63,223 nucleotides of DNA from an uncultured Bacteroides sp. (GTDB lineage Bacteria; Bacteroidota; Bacteroidia; Bacteroidales; Bacteroidaceae): positions 1 to 63,223 of the forward strand of contig CASENE010000044.1 in the NCBI GenBank assembly GCA_949289265.1, in the 5' to 3' direction. Of this stretch, positions 1 through 8,611 are shown piece after piece. Below the pieces are notes generated by a model, which saw nothing but the letters and a program-made list of their open reading frames with translations, made no database searches and had not been told where the DNA came from. Positions within the stretch are counted from its first letter, which is position 1. Each line of letters begins with the position of its first letter. The translations under genes were made by a program, and so were the position numbers.

Positions 1-447
1 GCCTATGAGCAAGCAGGATTGTATAATGCCCACATTGCGCACCTTGTGTGCAGGTGCTGAATGGTAAGACACCAACGGAATGAAAAACTGCGGCATGACC
101 GAAGAGGCTCCGGCAAGCAACGATGCGCCCCACACCCAATAGATGTTCGGGGCAAGAGCTATGGCAAGCAAGGCGCATGTTGAAACAATATAATTGGTCA
201 GTATCAGCCTCTTCCGCGAGACCAAATCACCCAACGGAATGACAAACACAAGCCCGACCACATAGCCTATCTGGGTCAATGTAGCCACCATGCTGGCCGC
301 AAAGTCGCTTACCGCAAAGTCTTTTGCCATGCTGCCCAACAAAGGCTGGTTGTAGTAGCAGTTGGCTACGGAAAGCCCGGTAGCGGCTGCCATCAGAGCC
401 AGCAGAGGCGCCGGAATGCCTTGGTTCTCCCTCAATTCATACTTCAT
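1..447 (-). CDS. MFS transporter, 3' part cut by window edge
   Basis: N-terminal 149 residues of a major facilitator superfamily membrane transporter; the rest lies left of the window. After a short cytoplasmic start come hydrophobic helices, YYNQPLLG in the first helix (typical of YnfM-like MFS proteins) and the loop 2-3 signature GDLVSRKRL near residues 75-83, which matches MFS motif A. The ATG at 447 is preceded by a strong Shine-Dalgarno AAAGGAGG. It lies 13 bases behind the SMR gene on the same strand, so the two are probably co-transcribed efflux genes. Substrate cannot be told from sequence. Confidence 0.85.
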   Translation of the reverse strand, partial: MKYELRENQGIPAPLLALMAAATGLSVANCYYNQPLLGSMAKDFAVSDFAASMVATLTQIGYVVGLVFVIPLGDLVSRKRLILTNYIVSTCALLAIALAPNIYWVWGASLLAGASSVMPQFFIPLVSYHSAPAHKVRNVGIIQSCLLIG

Positions 448-460
448 CTTTCGCCTCCTT

Positions 461-787
461 TCAGTATGACACGACTTTCAACCCAATCAAGGACGCAATG
501 AGCGTGAACAGGAAGAAAAGCCGGATGGGAGTGGCCGGTTCCTTGAAAACGAATATCCCAATCAAGACCGTACCCACAGCCCCGATACCCGTCCAAATGG
601 CGTATGCCGTCCCCAAAGGCAACGTCTGTACCGCCTTGGCAAGCAATGCCATACTCAATACGGTGGAAGCCAAGAAACCGCTCCCCCACAGATAAAACGC
701 AAGTCCTGACGCCGCCCTCGTTTTCCCCAGGCAGAAGGTAAGGCTCACCTCAAACAATCCTGCCAACAATAAAATGATCCAATTCAT
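461..787 (-). CDS. Small multidrug resistance (SMR) transporter, SugE/Gdx-like
   Basis: 108-residue four-helix inner-membrane protein, the normal SMR length. It opens MNWIILLLAGLFEV with the conserved glutamate in helix 1, and has LPLGTAYAIWTGIGAVG in helix 3, both SMR hallmarks. The N-terminus is closer to Gdx/SugE (guanidinium exporters) than to EmrE, so guanidinium or quaternary ammonium export is inferred. An upstream in-frame extension to 895 is rejected because the ATG at 787 gives the family start. Likely first gene of an operon with the MFS gene and divergent from a Crp/Fnr regulator, which may control it. Confidence 0.85.
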   Translation of the reverse strand: MNWIILLLAGLFEVSLTFCLGKTRAASGLAFYLWGSGFLASTVLSMALLAKAVQTLPLGTAYAIWTGIGAVGTVLIGIFVFKEPATPIRLFFLFTLIASLIGLKVVSY

Positions 788-813
788 ACCTATTGATTTA
801 TTAAATTCGGGCG

Positions 814-821
814 CAAAAGTA
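814..821 (-). promoter_or_regulatory. -7 element of the SMR gene
   Basis: On the minus strand the bases read TACTTTTG, an exact match to the Bacteroides -7 consensus TAnnTTTG, 26 bases before the start codon. No good TTTG -33 box is present, which fits a promoter needing an activator. Confidence 0.5.
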
Positions 822-841
822 GGCAAGTTATCCCTAATGGC

Positions 842-881
842 TTTTTGCATTTGGCAAAAATGGATATTGCATTTGACAAAA
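842..881. promoter_or_regulatory. Tandem dyad site between SMR and Crp/Fnr genes
   Basis: A perfect inverted repeat TTTTTGC-ATTTG-GCAAAAA occupies 842-860. A second, less symmetric copy TTGCATTTGACAAAA starts 22 bases later (867). Two sites two helical turns apart in a divergent promoter region are best explained as an operator for the adjacent Crp/Fnr-family protein (inference). Confidence 0.5.
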
Positions 882-918
882 AAACAGCCGTTCATCCCGG
901 TTTCCGTGGGTCATTTTA

Positions 919-926
919 TAATTTTG
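919..926 (+). promoter_or_regulatory. -7 element of the Crp/Fnr gene
   Basis: TAATTTTG matches TAnnTTTG exactly, 23 bases before the ATG at 950. The expected -33 box is poor, and the dyad sites at 842-881 lie just upstream. Confidence 0.45.
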
Positions 927-949
927 CATGCTGAGAACTGCAATGAACT

Positions 950-1513
950 ATGGATATAAAGGAAATCATCAACTTGAGATATGCCATGCCGGACGCATCC
1001 CTTGACAGGTTACGGCAATGCCTGACAGAAGTTTCATACCCCAAAGGGTTCCGCGTGCTGGAAAGCGGCAAGGTGGAGAAGGACATCTTTTTCATCAAGC
1101 AGGGCATTGTACGCGCCTATACGACGGTGGACGGGAAAGAAATTACGTTTTGGGTCGGTAAGGAGGGGGCGACCATCGTTTCCATGAAAGGATACGTGAA
1201 CGACGAGCCGGGATATGAGACGATGGAACTGATGGAAGACTCGATCTTGTATGTATTGGAAAGGAAAAGACTGAAAGAGCTGTTCCTGGACGACTTACAC
1301 ATCACCAATTGGGGGCGGCGTTATGCGGAGATGGAGTTGCTTGCCCTTGAGGAACGGCTGATTTCCATGTTGTCCGCCATCGCCTCGGAACGGTATAAGG
1401 AGTTGTTGGAGAAAGAGCCTGACTTGCTGCAGCGGTTGCCGTTGGGAAGCATCGCCACCTATTTGGGCATCACGCAGGCCAGTCTGAGCAGGATTAGGGC
1501 AAAAATGAAGTGA
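950..1513 (+). CDS. Crp/Fnr-family transcriptional regulator
   Basis: 187-residue regulator with an N-terminal cyclic-nucleotide-binding-type beta-roll (about residues 20-115, with the FFIKQGIVRAY and ITFWVGKEG strands) and a C-terminal helix-turn-helix around 155-187 (LGSIATYLGITQASLSRIRAKM). No N-terminal cysteine cluster for an Fe-S centre is seen, so it is not a classical Fnr. Its divergent position to the SMR/MFS pair and the tandem dyad between them suggest it controls those efflux genes and itself. The effector is unknown. Confidence 0.85.
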   Translation: MDIKEIINLRYAMPDASLDRLRQCLTEVSYPKGFRVLESGKVEKDIFFIKQGIVRAYTTVDGKEITFWVGKEGATIVSMKGYVNDEPGYETMELMEDSILYVLERKRLKELFLDDLHITNWGRRYAEMELLALEERLISMLSAIASERYKELLEKEPDLLQRLPLGSIATYLGITQASLSRIRAKMK

Positions 1514-1604
1514 CGTTTCAAGCAACAGAAAGATACCCCTCCGGCCTATGCCGTCATGCTTCATGCCGACAGCCGGAAATGCCGCCTTCGGCATGCAGGA
1601 AACG

Positions 1605-1692
1605 GGGAGTACTATGCCGGCAAGCAGGGACTACTACGCCTGTGAGCGGGGACTACTATGCCAGCAAGCGGGAAGTACTACGCCACTAAACG
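1605..1692. repeat. Tandem array, 4 x 22 bases
   Basis: Four in-phase 22-base units start at 1605, 1627, 1649 and 1671, each beginning GGGAsTACTAyGCC or a close variant. Bases 1676-1696 recur exactly, in inverted orientation, at 30090-30110. The array fills most of the 349-base gap between the regulator and mce; no gene is seen in that gap. A hairpin CATGCCG/CGGCATG at 1562-1595 precedes the array. Confidence 0.85.
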
Positions 1693-1862
1693 CTGATAAA
1701 CTGGCCGTTTCAGGCGGCTTGCAGATGCGCCGGACGGGAGAGGCGTGTCCGCCACAGAGATTTATTTGCGGAAATATTTCGTTATCTTGCAAGAAATTCT
1801 TTTCTTTGTGGGACTTTACGCCTTTATTACAAAGGAGAAAAAACAATTATAAAATTACCGTT

Positions 1863-2279
1863 ATGAAGATTTCACACATCGAACACCTGGGCATTGCCGT
1901 CACGAGCATCGAAGAAGCCCTCCCCTATTACGAGAACGTACTGGGACTGAAATGTTACAACATCGAAACCGTAGAAGACCAGAAGGTTAAGACCGCCTTC
2001 CTGAAAGTGGGCGAAGTGAAGATTGAACTGCTGGAGCCGACGTCGCCGGAGAGCACCATCGCCAAGTTCATCGAAAAGAACGGCGGCAAGGGCGGCATGC
2101 ACCACCTGGCCTTTGCCATCGAAGACGGCGTGGCAAACGCGCTGGCATATGCCGAGGAAAAGGGCGTGCGCCTCATCGACAAGGCCCCGCGCAAGGGAGC
2201 CGAGGGACTGAACATCGCCTTCCTGCACCCGAAATCCACGCTGGGCGTGCTGACCGAACTCTGCGAGAAACCGGAATAA
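1863..2279 (+). CDS. mce: Methylmalonyl-CoA epimerase
   Basis: 138-residue vicinal-oxygen-chelate protein that interconverts (R)- and (S)-methylmalonyl-CoA in the succinate-propionate pathway. It begins MKISHIEHLGIAV with the first metal-binding histidine, and has GGKGGMHHLAFAI in the middle and LTELCE with the last metal glutamate. Family length and the immediately following decarboxylase genes support the call. The longer in-frame ORF from 1548 runs through the tandem array and is not coding; the ATG at 1863 is the family start. Confidence 0.95.
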   Translation: MKISHIEHLGIAVTSIEEALPYYENVLGLKCYNIETVEDQKVKTAFLKVGEVKIELLEPTSPESTIAKFIEKNGGKGGMHHLAFAIEDGVANALAYAEEKGVRLIDKAPRKGAEGLNIAFLHPKSTLGVLTELCEKPE

Positions 2280-2334
2280 TCCCCATCGGGAACCATCCAT
2301 AAATCAGATATAAATCCTATAAAAGAGAACAGAA

Positions 2335-3888
2335 ATGAGCAATCAACTGGAGAAAATAAAAGAACTCATCGACCGCCGTGCGGCTGCACGCCTGGGCGGT
2401 GGCGAAAAAGCTATTGCCAAGCAACACGACAAAGGTAAATATACGGCCCGCGAACGCATCGCCATGCTGCTGGACGAAGGCAGCTTCGAGGAAATGGACA
2501 TGTTCGTGGAACACCGTTGCACCAACTTCGGCATGGACAAGAAGCACTATCCCGGCGACGGCGTGGTGACGGGCTGCGGCACCATCGACGGACGCCTGGT
2601 CTACATCTTCGCGCAGGACTTCACGGTATCAGCCGGCTCGCTGTCCGAGACCATGTCGCTGAAGATTTGCCACATCATGGACAAAGCCATGAAGATGGGC
2701 GCGCCGGTCATCGGCCTGAACGACTCGGGCGGCGCACGCATCCAGGAAGGCATCAATGCCCTGGCAGGCTATGCCGAGATTTTCCAGCGCAACATCCTGG
2801 CATCGGGCGTCATCCCGCAGATTTCGGGCATCTTCGGCCCCTGCGCGGGCGGCGCAGTTTATTCGCCGGCCCTGACGGACTTCACGCTGATGATGGAAGG
2901 CACGTCCTACATGTTCCTCACCGGCCCGAAGGTGGTGAAGACCGTGACGGGCGAAGACGTGACGCAGGAAAACCTGGGTGGCGCCAGCGTGCACTCCACG
3001 AAATCGGGCGTGACGCACTTCACCGCCGCCACCGAAGAAGAAGGCCTCAAGCTCATCCGCAGGCTCCTCAGCTACATCCCGCAGAACAACCTGGAAGAGC
3101 CGCCCTACATTGACTGCACCGACCCCATCGACCGCCTCGAAGACTCGCTGAACGACATCATCCCCGACAATCCCAACAAGCCGTATGACATGTACGAAGT
3201 CATCGGAGCCATCATCGACAACGGCGAGTTCCTCGAAATCCAGAAAGACTATGCCAAAAACATCATCATCGGCTTCGCTCGCTTCAACGGACAGTCGGTA
3301 GGCATCGTGGCCAACCAGCCCAAGTACCTGGCCGGCGTATTGGACAGCAACGCCTCGCGCAAGGGCGCCCGCTTCGTCCGCTTCTGCGACGCCTTCAACA
3401 TCCCCATCGTCTCGCTGGTGGACGTACCGGGCTTCCTCCCCGGCACGGGACAGGAATACAACGGTGTCATCCTACACGGCGCCAAGCTGCTGTATGCCTA
3501 CGGCGAGGCCACGGTGCCCAAGGTAACGGTGACGTTGCGCAAGAGCTACGGCGGTTCGCACATCGTAATGAGCTGCAAGCAGCTGCGCGGCGACATGAAC
3601 TACGCATGGCCCACGGCCGAGATTGCCGTGATGGGTGGCGCCGGCGCCGTAGAGGTGCTCTATGCCCGCGAAGCCAAGGAGCACGAAAACCCGGCCCAGT
3701 TCCTGGCCGAAAAGGAAGCCGAATACACCAAGCTGTTCGCCAACCCGTACAATGCAGCCAAGTATGGCTACATCGACGACGTTATCGAGCCGCGCAACAC
3801 GCGTTTCCGCATCATCCGCGCCCTGCAGCAGCTGCAGACCAAGAAACTGACGAATCCGGCCAAGAAGCACGGCAATATTCCTCTTTAA
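2335..3888 (+). CDS. mmdA: Methylmalonyl-CoA decarboxylase alpha subunit (carboxyltransferase)
   Basis: 517-residue carboxyltransferase of the propionyl-CoA carboxylase beta / methylmalonyl-CoA decarboxylase alpha family. It moves the carboxyl group of methylmalonyl-CoA to biotin. N-terminal acyl-CoA site motifs are SGGARIQEG (about 131-139) and [15 protein letters not shown] (about 165-179); the C-terminal half has GTGQEYNGV and [11 protein letters not shown]. It is followed by delta-like, biotin-carrier and beta membrane subunits, which fixes the role as the sodium-pumping decarboxylase rather than a free carboxylase, though the two enzymes are hard to separate on this subunit alone. Confidence 0.93.
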   Translation: MSNQLEKIKELIDRRAAARLGGGEKAIAKQHDKGKYTARERIAMLLDEGSFEEMDMFVEHRCTNFGMDKKHYPGDGVVTGCGTIDGRLVYIFAQDFTVSAGSLSETMSLKICHIMDKAMKMGAPVIGLNDSGGARIQEGINALAGYAEIFQRNILASGVIPQISGIFGPCAGGAVYSPALTDFTLMMEGTSYMFLTGPKVVKTVTGEDVTQENLGGASVHSTKSGVTHFTAATEEEGLKLIRRLLSYIPQNNLEEPPYIDCTDPIDRLEDSLNDIIPDNPNKPYDMYEVIGAIIDNGEFLEIQKDYAKNIIIGFARFNGQSVGIVANQPKYLAGVLDSNASRKGARFVRFCDAFNIPIVSLVDVPGFLPGTGQEYNGVILHGAKLLYAYGEATVPKVTVTLRKSYGGSHIVMSCKQLRGDMNYAWPTAEIAVMGGAGAVEVLYAREAKEHENPAQFLAEKEAEYTKLFANPYNAAKYGYIDDVIEPRNTRFRIIRALQQLQTKKLTNPAKKHGNIPL

Positions 3889-3909
3889 TCACTCTTTAAA
3901 CAGAACATT

Positions 3910-4854
3910 ATGATGAAACAGTTTCATACAGGAATATTCTTCTCCTTGCTGCTGTCGCTGGGGCTTTTCTCTTCGTGCGGACAAGACGCGGAGAGCAAGC
4001 TGCTGCTGAACGAGGTGCTGGTGGACAACGAGACCAACTTTCAGGACGACTACGGCGTGCACAGCGCATGGATAGAGATATTCAACAAATCATACGGCAC
4101 CGCCGACCTGGCCGGCTGCTACCTGAAACACAGCAGCGAGGCAGGCGATACGGCCGTGTACTTCATCCCCAAGGGCGACGTGCTGACAAAGATGCCTCCG
4201 CGCCAGCACGCCTTGTTCTGGGCTGACGACAAACCCAACCGGGGCACGTTCCACACCAACTTCCTGCTGGAAGCCGACAAAGAGAACTGGATTGGCCTCT
4301 ACGACTCGGGCCGCAAGTTGCTCGACCAGGTGACCATTCCTGCCGGACTGCTCAAGGCCGACCAGTCGTATGCCCGTGTGGACGACGCTGCTGCCGAATG
4401 GGAAGTGAAAGACGAATCGCCCGACAAATACGTGACGCCCAGCACCAACAACAAGACGCTGGACAAGAACGTGAAGATGGAAAACTTCGAGCAACACGAC
4501 AGCGTGGGCATCGGCATGTCCGTCACGGCCATGCTGGTGGTGTTCGTCGGACTCATCCTGCTGTACATTTCCTTCAAGTTCATCGGCAAGGCATCCGTCC
4601 GCCTGCGCACCACCCGTGCCATGAAGGCCAAAGGCATCACCGACCGTGAAGAAGCCAAGGAGAAAATGCTGGGACACGCACCGGGCGAAGTCTATGCGGC
4701 CATCTCGATGGCACTGCACGAGATGCAGAGCGACGTGCACGACGTGGAAGAAACAGTGCTCACCATCACCCGCGTCAAGAGAAGCTATTCGCCGTGGAGC
4801 TCGAAAATCTACACGCTGCGCGAAACGCCGCAACACACGCCGCACAAGAAGTAA
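3910..4854 (+). CDS. Lipoprotein-type OadG/MmdD-like subunit with lamin-tail domain
   Basis: 314 residues. N-terminal signal peptide with a lipobox-like LFSSC (cysteine about 24), then a lamin-tail-type beta domain (about 31-170; LLLNEVLVDNE, AWIEIFN, NRGTFHTNFLL), one membrane helix (about 205-225, MLVVFVGLILLYISF) and a basic cytoplasmic tail containing EVYAAISMALHEM. The helix plus tail match the small gamma/delta subunit (OadG/MmdD) that anchors Na+-pumping decarboxylases. The large secreted domain on the same chain is absent from the classical small subunits. A second ATG lies one codon downstream. Position between mmdA and the biotin carrier supports the role. Confidence 0.8.
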   Translation: MMKQFHTGIFFSLLLSLGLFSSCGQDAESKLLLNEVLVDNETNFQDDYGVHSAWIEIFNKSYGTADLAGCYLKHSSEAGDTAVYFIPKGDVLTKMPPRQHALFWADDKPNRGTFHTNFLLEADKENWIGLYDSGRKLLDQVTIPAGLLKADQSYARVDDAAAEWEVKDESPDKYVTPSTNNKTLDKNVKMENFEQHDSVGIGMSVTAMLVVFVGLILLYISFKFIGKASVRLRTTRAMKAKGITDREEAKEKMLGHAPGEVYAAISMALHEMQSDVHDVEETVLTITRVKRSYSPWSSKIYTLRETPQHTPHKK

Positions 4855-4889
4855 AGTCAGTCTAACACACCTTTAACAACAGATTAACA

Positions 4890-5330
4890 ATGAAAGAATA
4901 TAAGTACAAAATCAATGGGAACCTCTACAAGGTGACCGTCGGAAACATCGAGGACAACATTGCCGACGTAGAAGTGAACGGCACCCACTACAAAGTGGAA
5001 ATGGAGAAGGCGCCGAAGCCCAAACCCGTGGTAGTGAAACCGGTGGTGCGCCAGCCTGCCACGACGCCCGCCGCACAGACCACGCAGGTCAACAAACCGG
5101 CTGCCTCCTCCGCAGGCAAGTCGGGCGTGAAGTCGCCGCTGCCGGGCGTCATTCTGGAAATCAAAGTCAACGTGGGCGACGTGGTGAAGAAGGGACAGAC
5201 CGTCATCATCCTGGAAGCCATGAAGATGGAGAACAGCATCAACGCCGACCGCGACGGCAAAGTAACGGCTATCAACGTCAAGCAGGGCGACTCCGTGCTT
5301 GAAGGTACTGACCTCGTAATCCTGGAATGA
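4890..5330 (+). CDS. mmdC: Biotin carboxyl carrier subunit of methylmalonyl-CoA decarboxylase
   Basis: 146-residue biotinyl carrier. An N-terminal domain (1-45) is followed by a flexible Pro/Ala/Thr/Val linker (about 46-80) and a biotinyl domain ending in EAMKMEN, whose central lysine (about 112) is the biotinylation site. The carrier shuttles CO2 between the soluble alpha subunit and the membrane beta subunit. It stops one base before the beta-subunit ATG, so the two are translationally linked. Confidence 0.93.
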   Translation: MKEYKYKINGNLYKVTVGNIEDNIADVEVNGTHYKVEMEKAPKPKPVVVKPVVRQPATTPAAQTTQVNKPAASSAGKSGVKSPLPGVILEIKVNVGDVVKKGQTVIILEAMKMENSINADRDGKVTAINVKQGDSVLEGTDLVILE

Positions 5331-5331
5331 T

Positions 5332-6492
5332 ATGGGAGAGTTTATTAATTTCTTAGGAAACAACCTGGCCGACTTCTGGACATATACGGGTTTTGCCAAT
5401 GCCACCATTGGCCACCTCATCATGCTCCTGGTGGGTTTGTTCTTCATCTACCTGGCCGTGGCCAAGGAGTTTGAACCCATGCTGCTGATTCCCATCGGAT
5501 TCGGTATCCTGGTCGGCAACATCCCCTTCAACATGGAGGCCGGACTGCAAGTCGGCATCTACGAGCAGGGGTCTGTACTCAACATCTTATATCAAGGCGT
5601 CACGTCCGGCTGGTATCCGCCGCTCATCTTCCTGGGCATCGGAGCGATGACGGACTTCTCGGCCTTGATATCCAACCCCAAACTGATGCTTATCGGCGCG
5701 GCTGCGCAGTTCGGCATCTTTGGCGCCTACATGATTGCGCTGGCTGTCGGGTTCGACCCGATGCAAGCTGCCGCTATCGGTATCATCGGCGGCGCAGACG
5801 GCCCCACGGCCATCTTTCTGTCGTCCAAACTGGCTCCGAACCTGATGGGCGCCATTGCCGTGTCGGCCTACTCGTACATGGCGTTGGTGCCGGTCATCCA
5901 ACCGCCCGTGATGCGCCTGCTCACCACGAAGAAGGAACGCCTCATCCGCATGAAGCCGCCCCGCGTGGTGTCGCACACAGAAAAGGTCATCTTCCCCATC
6001 GTGGGCTTGCTGCTGACGTGTTTCCTGGTACCGTCCGGCCTGCCTCTGCTGGGCATGCTGTTCTTCGGCAACCTGTTGAAGGAGAGCGGCGTGACACGCC
6101 GTTTGGCCAACACGGCCAGCGGCCCGCTGATTGACACCATCACCATCCTTCTGGGTCTGACGGTGGGCGCTTCTACGCAGGCTTCCGAGTTCCTGACCAC
6201 CGACTCCTTGTGGATATTCGGCCTGGGCGCACTGTCGTTCTTCATTGCCACGGCTTCGGGCGTGCTGTTCGTGAAGTTCTTCAACCTCTTCCTGAAGAAG
6301 GACAACAAAATCAACCCGCTCATCGGCAATGCAGGCGTATCGGCTGTGCCCGACTCGGCACGCATCTCGCAGATTGTTGGCTTGGAATACGACCCGACCA
6401 ACTACCTGCTGATGCACGCCATGGGACCCAACGTGGCAGGCGTCATCGGTTCGGCCATCGCCGCCGGTATCTTGCTGGGCTTCCTGATTTAA
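5332..6492 (+). CDS. mmdB: Na+-translocating decarboxylase beta subunit
   Basis: 386-residue inner-membrane protein with many hydrophobic helices. It decarboxylates carboxybiotin and exports Na+. The essential signatures of OadB/MmdB/GcdB are present: GIIGGADGPTAIF (the aspartate region) and NAGVSAVPDSARISQ (the Asn/Ser/Arg region). It ends a five-gene set mce, mmdA, delta-like, mmdC, mmdB that turns succinate-derived methylmalonyl-CoA into propionyl-CoA and conserves energy as a sodium gradient. Confidence 0.95.
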   Translation: MGEFINFLGNNLADFWTYTGFANATIGHLIMLLVGLFFIYLAVAKEFEPMLLIPIGFGILVGNIPFNMEAGLQVGIYEQGSVLNILYQGVTSGWYPPLIFLGIGAMTDFSALISNPKLMLIGAAAQFGIFGAYMIALAVGFDPMQAAAIGIIGGADGPTAIFLSSKLAPNLMGAIAVSAYSYMALVPVIQPPVMRLLTTKKERLIRMKPPRVVSHTEKVIFPIVGLLLTCFLVPSGLPLLGMLFFGNLLKESGVTRRLANTASGPLIDTITILLGLTVGASTQASEFLTTDSLWIFGLGALSFFIATASGVLFVKFFNLFLKKDNKINPLIGNAGVSAVPDSARISQIVGLEYDPTNYLLMHAMGPNVAGVIGSAIAAGILLGFLI

Positions 6493-6518
6493 GCCCTTAC
6501 CTATTGACAATTTAAAGA

Positions 6519-6585
6519 AGGCGCAGATTGCATGGATAACTTGAGACAACGCTCTTAATCCGTACAGTCTGCGCCTGCTTGTTTT
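6519..6585 (+). terminator. Probable terminator of the mmd operon
   Basis: Perfect 9-bp arms AGGCGCAGA (6519-6527) and TCTGCGCCT (6568-6576) are followed by a T-rich tract. The 40-base loop is unusually long for an intrinsic terminator, so efficiency is uncertain. Confidence 0.5.
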
Positions 6586-6633
6586 CTTTTACTTTACTTC
6601 TAATTACTTCTAACAACCCACAACAAACAACTT

Positions 6634-8427
6634 ATGAGAAAAAACCTCTTACTTTCCGGCCTGCTGGGCCTGCTGACTTTCGGCACGCTACAGGCACAGG
6701 ACTTCCGCCTGAGTCCCGTCCCCCAAGTAGTGTATGAAACGCAGGGAGACAGCATTGCACGGCCTGCAGAATATCGTTTGCAGACCACGCTCGACGCCGC
6801 CTCTCCCACGCTGACCCTGCTACGCAACCTGCTTCCCGATGAAGACCAGAAAGCCAAGTTCCAAATCCGCATCGGCATCCGGGGCGACAAGAGCGTCAAG
6901 AAATTCAGCCGCAACATCCCGCAACTGGCCGAGAGCTATTACCTGAAAGTCGGCAAGAACGACATTGTCATTGCTGCCAACGACGAACGCGGCGCCTACT
7001 ACGGCATGCAGACCCTGGCGCAACTCCTCACCCTGGACAAACTGCCGATGCTGGAGATTATTGACTATCCCGACATCCCCTACCGCGGCGTGGTGGAAGG
7101 TTTCTACGGACGCCCCTGGAGCCACGAGGCCCGGCTGAGCCAGCTGGACTTCTACGGCAAGAACAAGATGAACGTCTACATCTACGGCCCCAAGGACGAC
7201 CCCTACCACAGCACGCCCCACTGGCGCAAGCCCTACCCTGAAAAAGAAGCCAAGCAACTGCAGGAACTGGTGGAACGTGCCAAGCAGAACAACGTCATTT
7301 TCTACTGGGCCATCCACCCGGGACAGGATATCCGCTGGAACGCCGAAGACCGAGACCTGCTTCTGAAGAAGTTTGAAAGCATGTATCAACTGGGCGTGCG
7401 CGGCTTTGCCGTCTTCTTCGACGACATCAGCGGCGAGGGCACCAAGGCTGACAAACAGGCCGAACTGCTGAACTACATCGACGAGCATTTCATCCGGACG
7501 AAAGGCGACGTGTCGCCCCTCATCATGTGCCCCACGGAGTACAACAAGTCGTGGACCAAGCTGGAAGGCGGCTACCTCACCACGCTGGGCGAACGGCTGA
7601 ACCCGGATATCCAGGTGATGTGGACAGGCGACCGCGTAGTGGCCAACATCAACCAATCAACCTTAGCATTCGTCAACCCGCTCATCCGCCGCAAGGCCTA
7701 CATCTGGTGGAACTATCCCGTGTCCGACTATGTGCAAGACCACGTGCTCATGGGGCCGGTCTATGGCAACGACACGGACATCAAGGACGACATGACCGCC
7801 TTTGTCTCCAATCCGATGGAGCATGCCGAAGCCTCGAAGATTGCCCTCTACAGCATAGCAGACTACACCTGGAACCTGGAGGACTACGACAGCCAAGCAT
7901 CCTGGCGCCACGCCATCCGCGCCCTTATGCCGAAACTGGCCGACTGTCTGGAGACCTTTGCCGTCCACAGTTCGGACTTGGGCAAGAACGGACATAACTT
8001 CCGCCTGGAGGAATCGCAGAACATCCGCCCCGCTCTCGACGCACTCTGCCGGGCCTACCGCGACGGAGGACAACCGGACAAGGAAGCCTTCGCACAGGTA
8101 AAGCAGGAATGCGACAAGATATGCGAAGCCGCCGACCGCCTGATTGCCTCCGACGAAAACCCCGACCTCATCGCCGAGATAGCCCCCTGGCTCATCTACT
8201 TCAAGCAACTGGGACTGTATGGCCAGGCCGTACTGCACGCCCTCGAAGTGAAGCAAGACGGCAAGCAATGCGTGAAATGCGCGCTGGACAAAGCACGTAC
8301 CCAGCGCACCTGGCTGGAACAGACCGGCAAGCGACTGAACGAACGCTCCCGCCAGTCCGGCGTAAAGGTGGGCGGCAAACACCTGTTGCCCGCGTTTGAC
8401 GAGCTGTTGGAAGCCGCCGCCAAGTAA
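6634..8427 (+). CDS. GH84 beta-N-acetylglucosaminidase, secreted
   Basis: 597 residues with a signal peptide (about 1-21, cleavage after LQAQ). An N-terminal GH20b-like domain (about 22-145) precedes the GH84 TIM barrel (about 150-430) that starts PYRGVVEGFYGRPW. The catalytic Asp pair is in FFDDISGEG; WWNYPVSDY and YSIADYTWN are other GH84 motifs. A helical C-terminal region follows. The family removes beta-linked GlcNAc from host-type glycoproteins. It is shorter than the about 737-residue Bacteroides homologue I know, lacking the last C-terminal domain. It stands alone between two terminators. Confidence 0.9.
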   Translation: MRKNLLLSGLLGLLTFGTLQAQDFRLSPVPQVVYETQGDSIARPAEYRLQTTLDAASPTLTLLRNLLPDEDQKAKFQIRIGIRGDKSVKKFSRNIPQLAESYYLKVGKNDIVIAANDERGAYYGMQTLAQLLTLDKLPMLEIIDYPDIPYRGVVEGFYGRPWSHEARLSQLDFYGKNKMNVYIYGPKDDPYHSTPHWRKPYPEKEAKQLQELVERAKQNNVIFYWAIHPGQDIRWNAEDRDLLLKKFESMYQLGVRGFAVFFDDISGEGTKADKQAELLNYIDEHFIRTKGDVSPLIMCPTEYNKSWTKLEGGYLTTLGERLNPDIQVMWTGDRVVANINQSTLAFVNPLIRRKAYIWWNYPVSDYVQDHVLMGPVYGNDTDIKDDMTAFVSNPMEHAEASKIALYSIADYTWNLEDYDSQASWRHAIRALMPKLADCLETFAVHSSDLGKNGHNFRLEESQNIRPALDALCRAYRDGGQPDKEAFAQVKQECDKICEAADRLIASDENPDLIAEIAPWLIYFKQLGLYGQAVLHALEVKQDGKQCVKCALDKARTQRTWLEQTGKRLNERSRQSGVKVGGKHLLPAFDELLEAAAK

Positions 8428-8457
8428 GCCGGCAACCGGCCCCCGCAGTTTCTCTCC

Positions 8458-8509
8458 GGTATGGGTAAAGGTCCAGACAGCCAGTCCGCCTTTGCCCATA
8501 CCTTTTCTT
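8458..8509 (+). terminator. Intrinsic terminator after the GH84 gene
   Basis: A 14-bp stem (8458-8471 with 8489-8502, one G-U pair) is followed by TTTTCTT. Confidence 0.85.
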
Positions 8510-8534
8510 ATATACACAGCCAGCCTCGCCCAAC

Positions 8535-8565
8535 AAAAAAGCCCTGCGCCCCTCCCCCGGCAGGG
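8535..8565 (-). terminator. Intrinsic terminator of the NigD-like gene
   Basis: On the minus strand, CCCTGC (8565-8560) pairs with GCAGGG (8547-8542) around a G-rich loop and is followed by CTTTTTTG. Confidence 0.6.
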
Positions 8566-8611
8566 AAGCAGGCACAAGGCTCGTCCATAGTCAAGGTTAG
8601 GGACAAGGGCG

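Noticed and set aside
1548-1862. N-terminal extension of methylmalonyl-CoA epimerase
   Set aside because: The extension is translated from the tandem array; the family start is at 1863.
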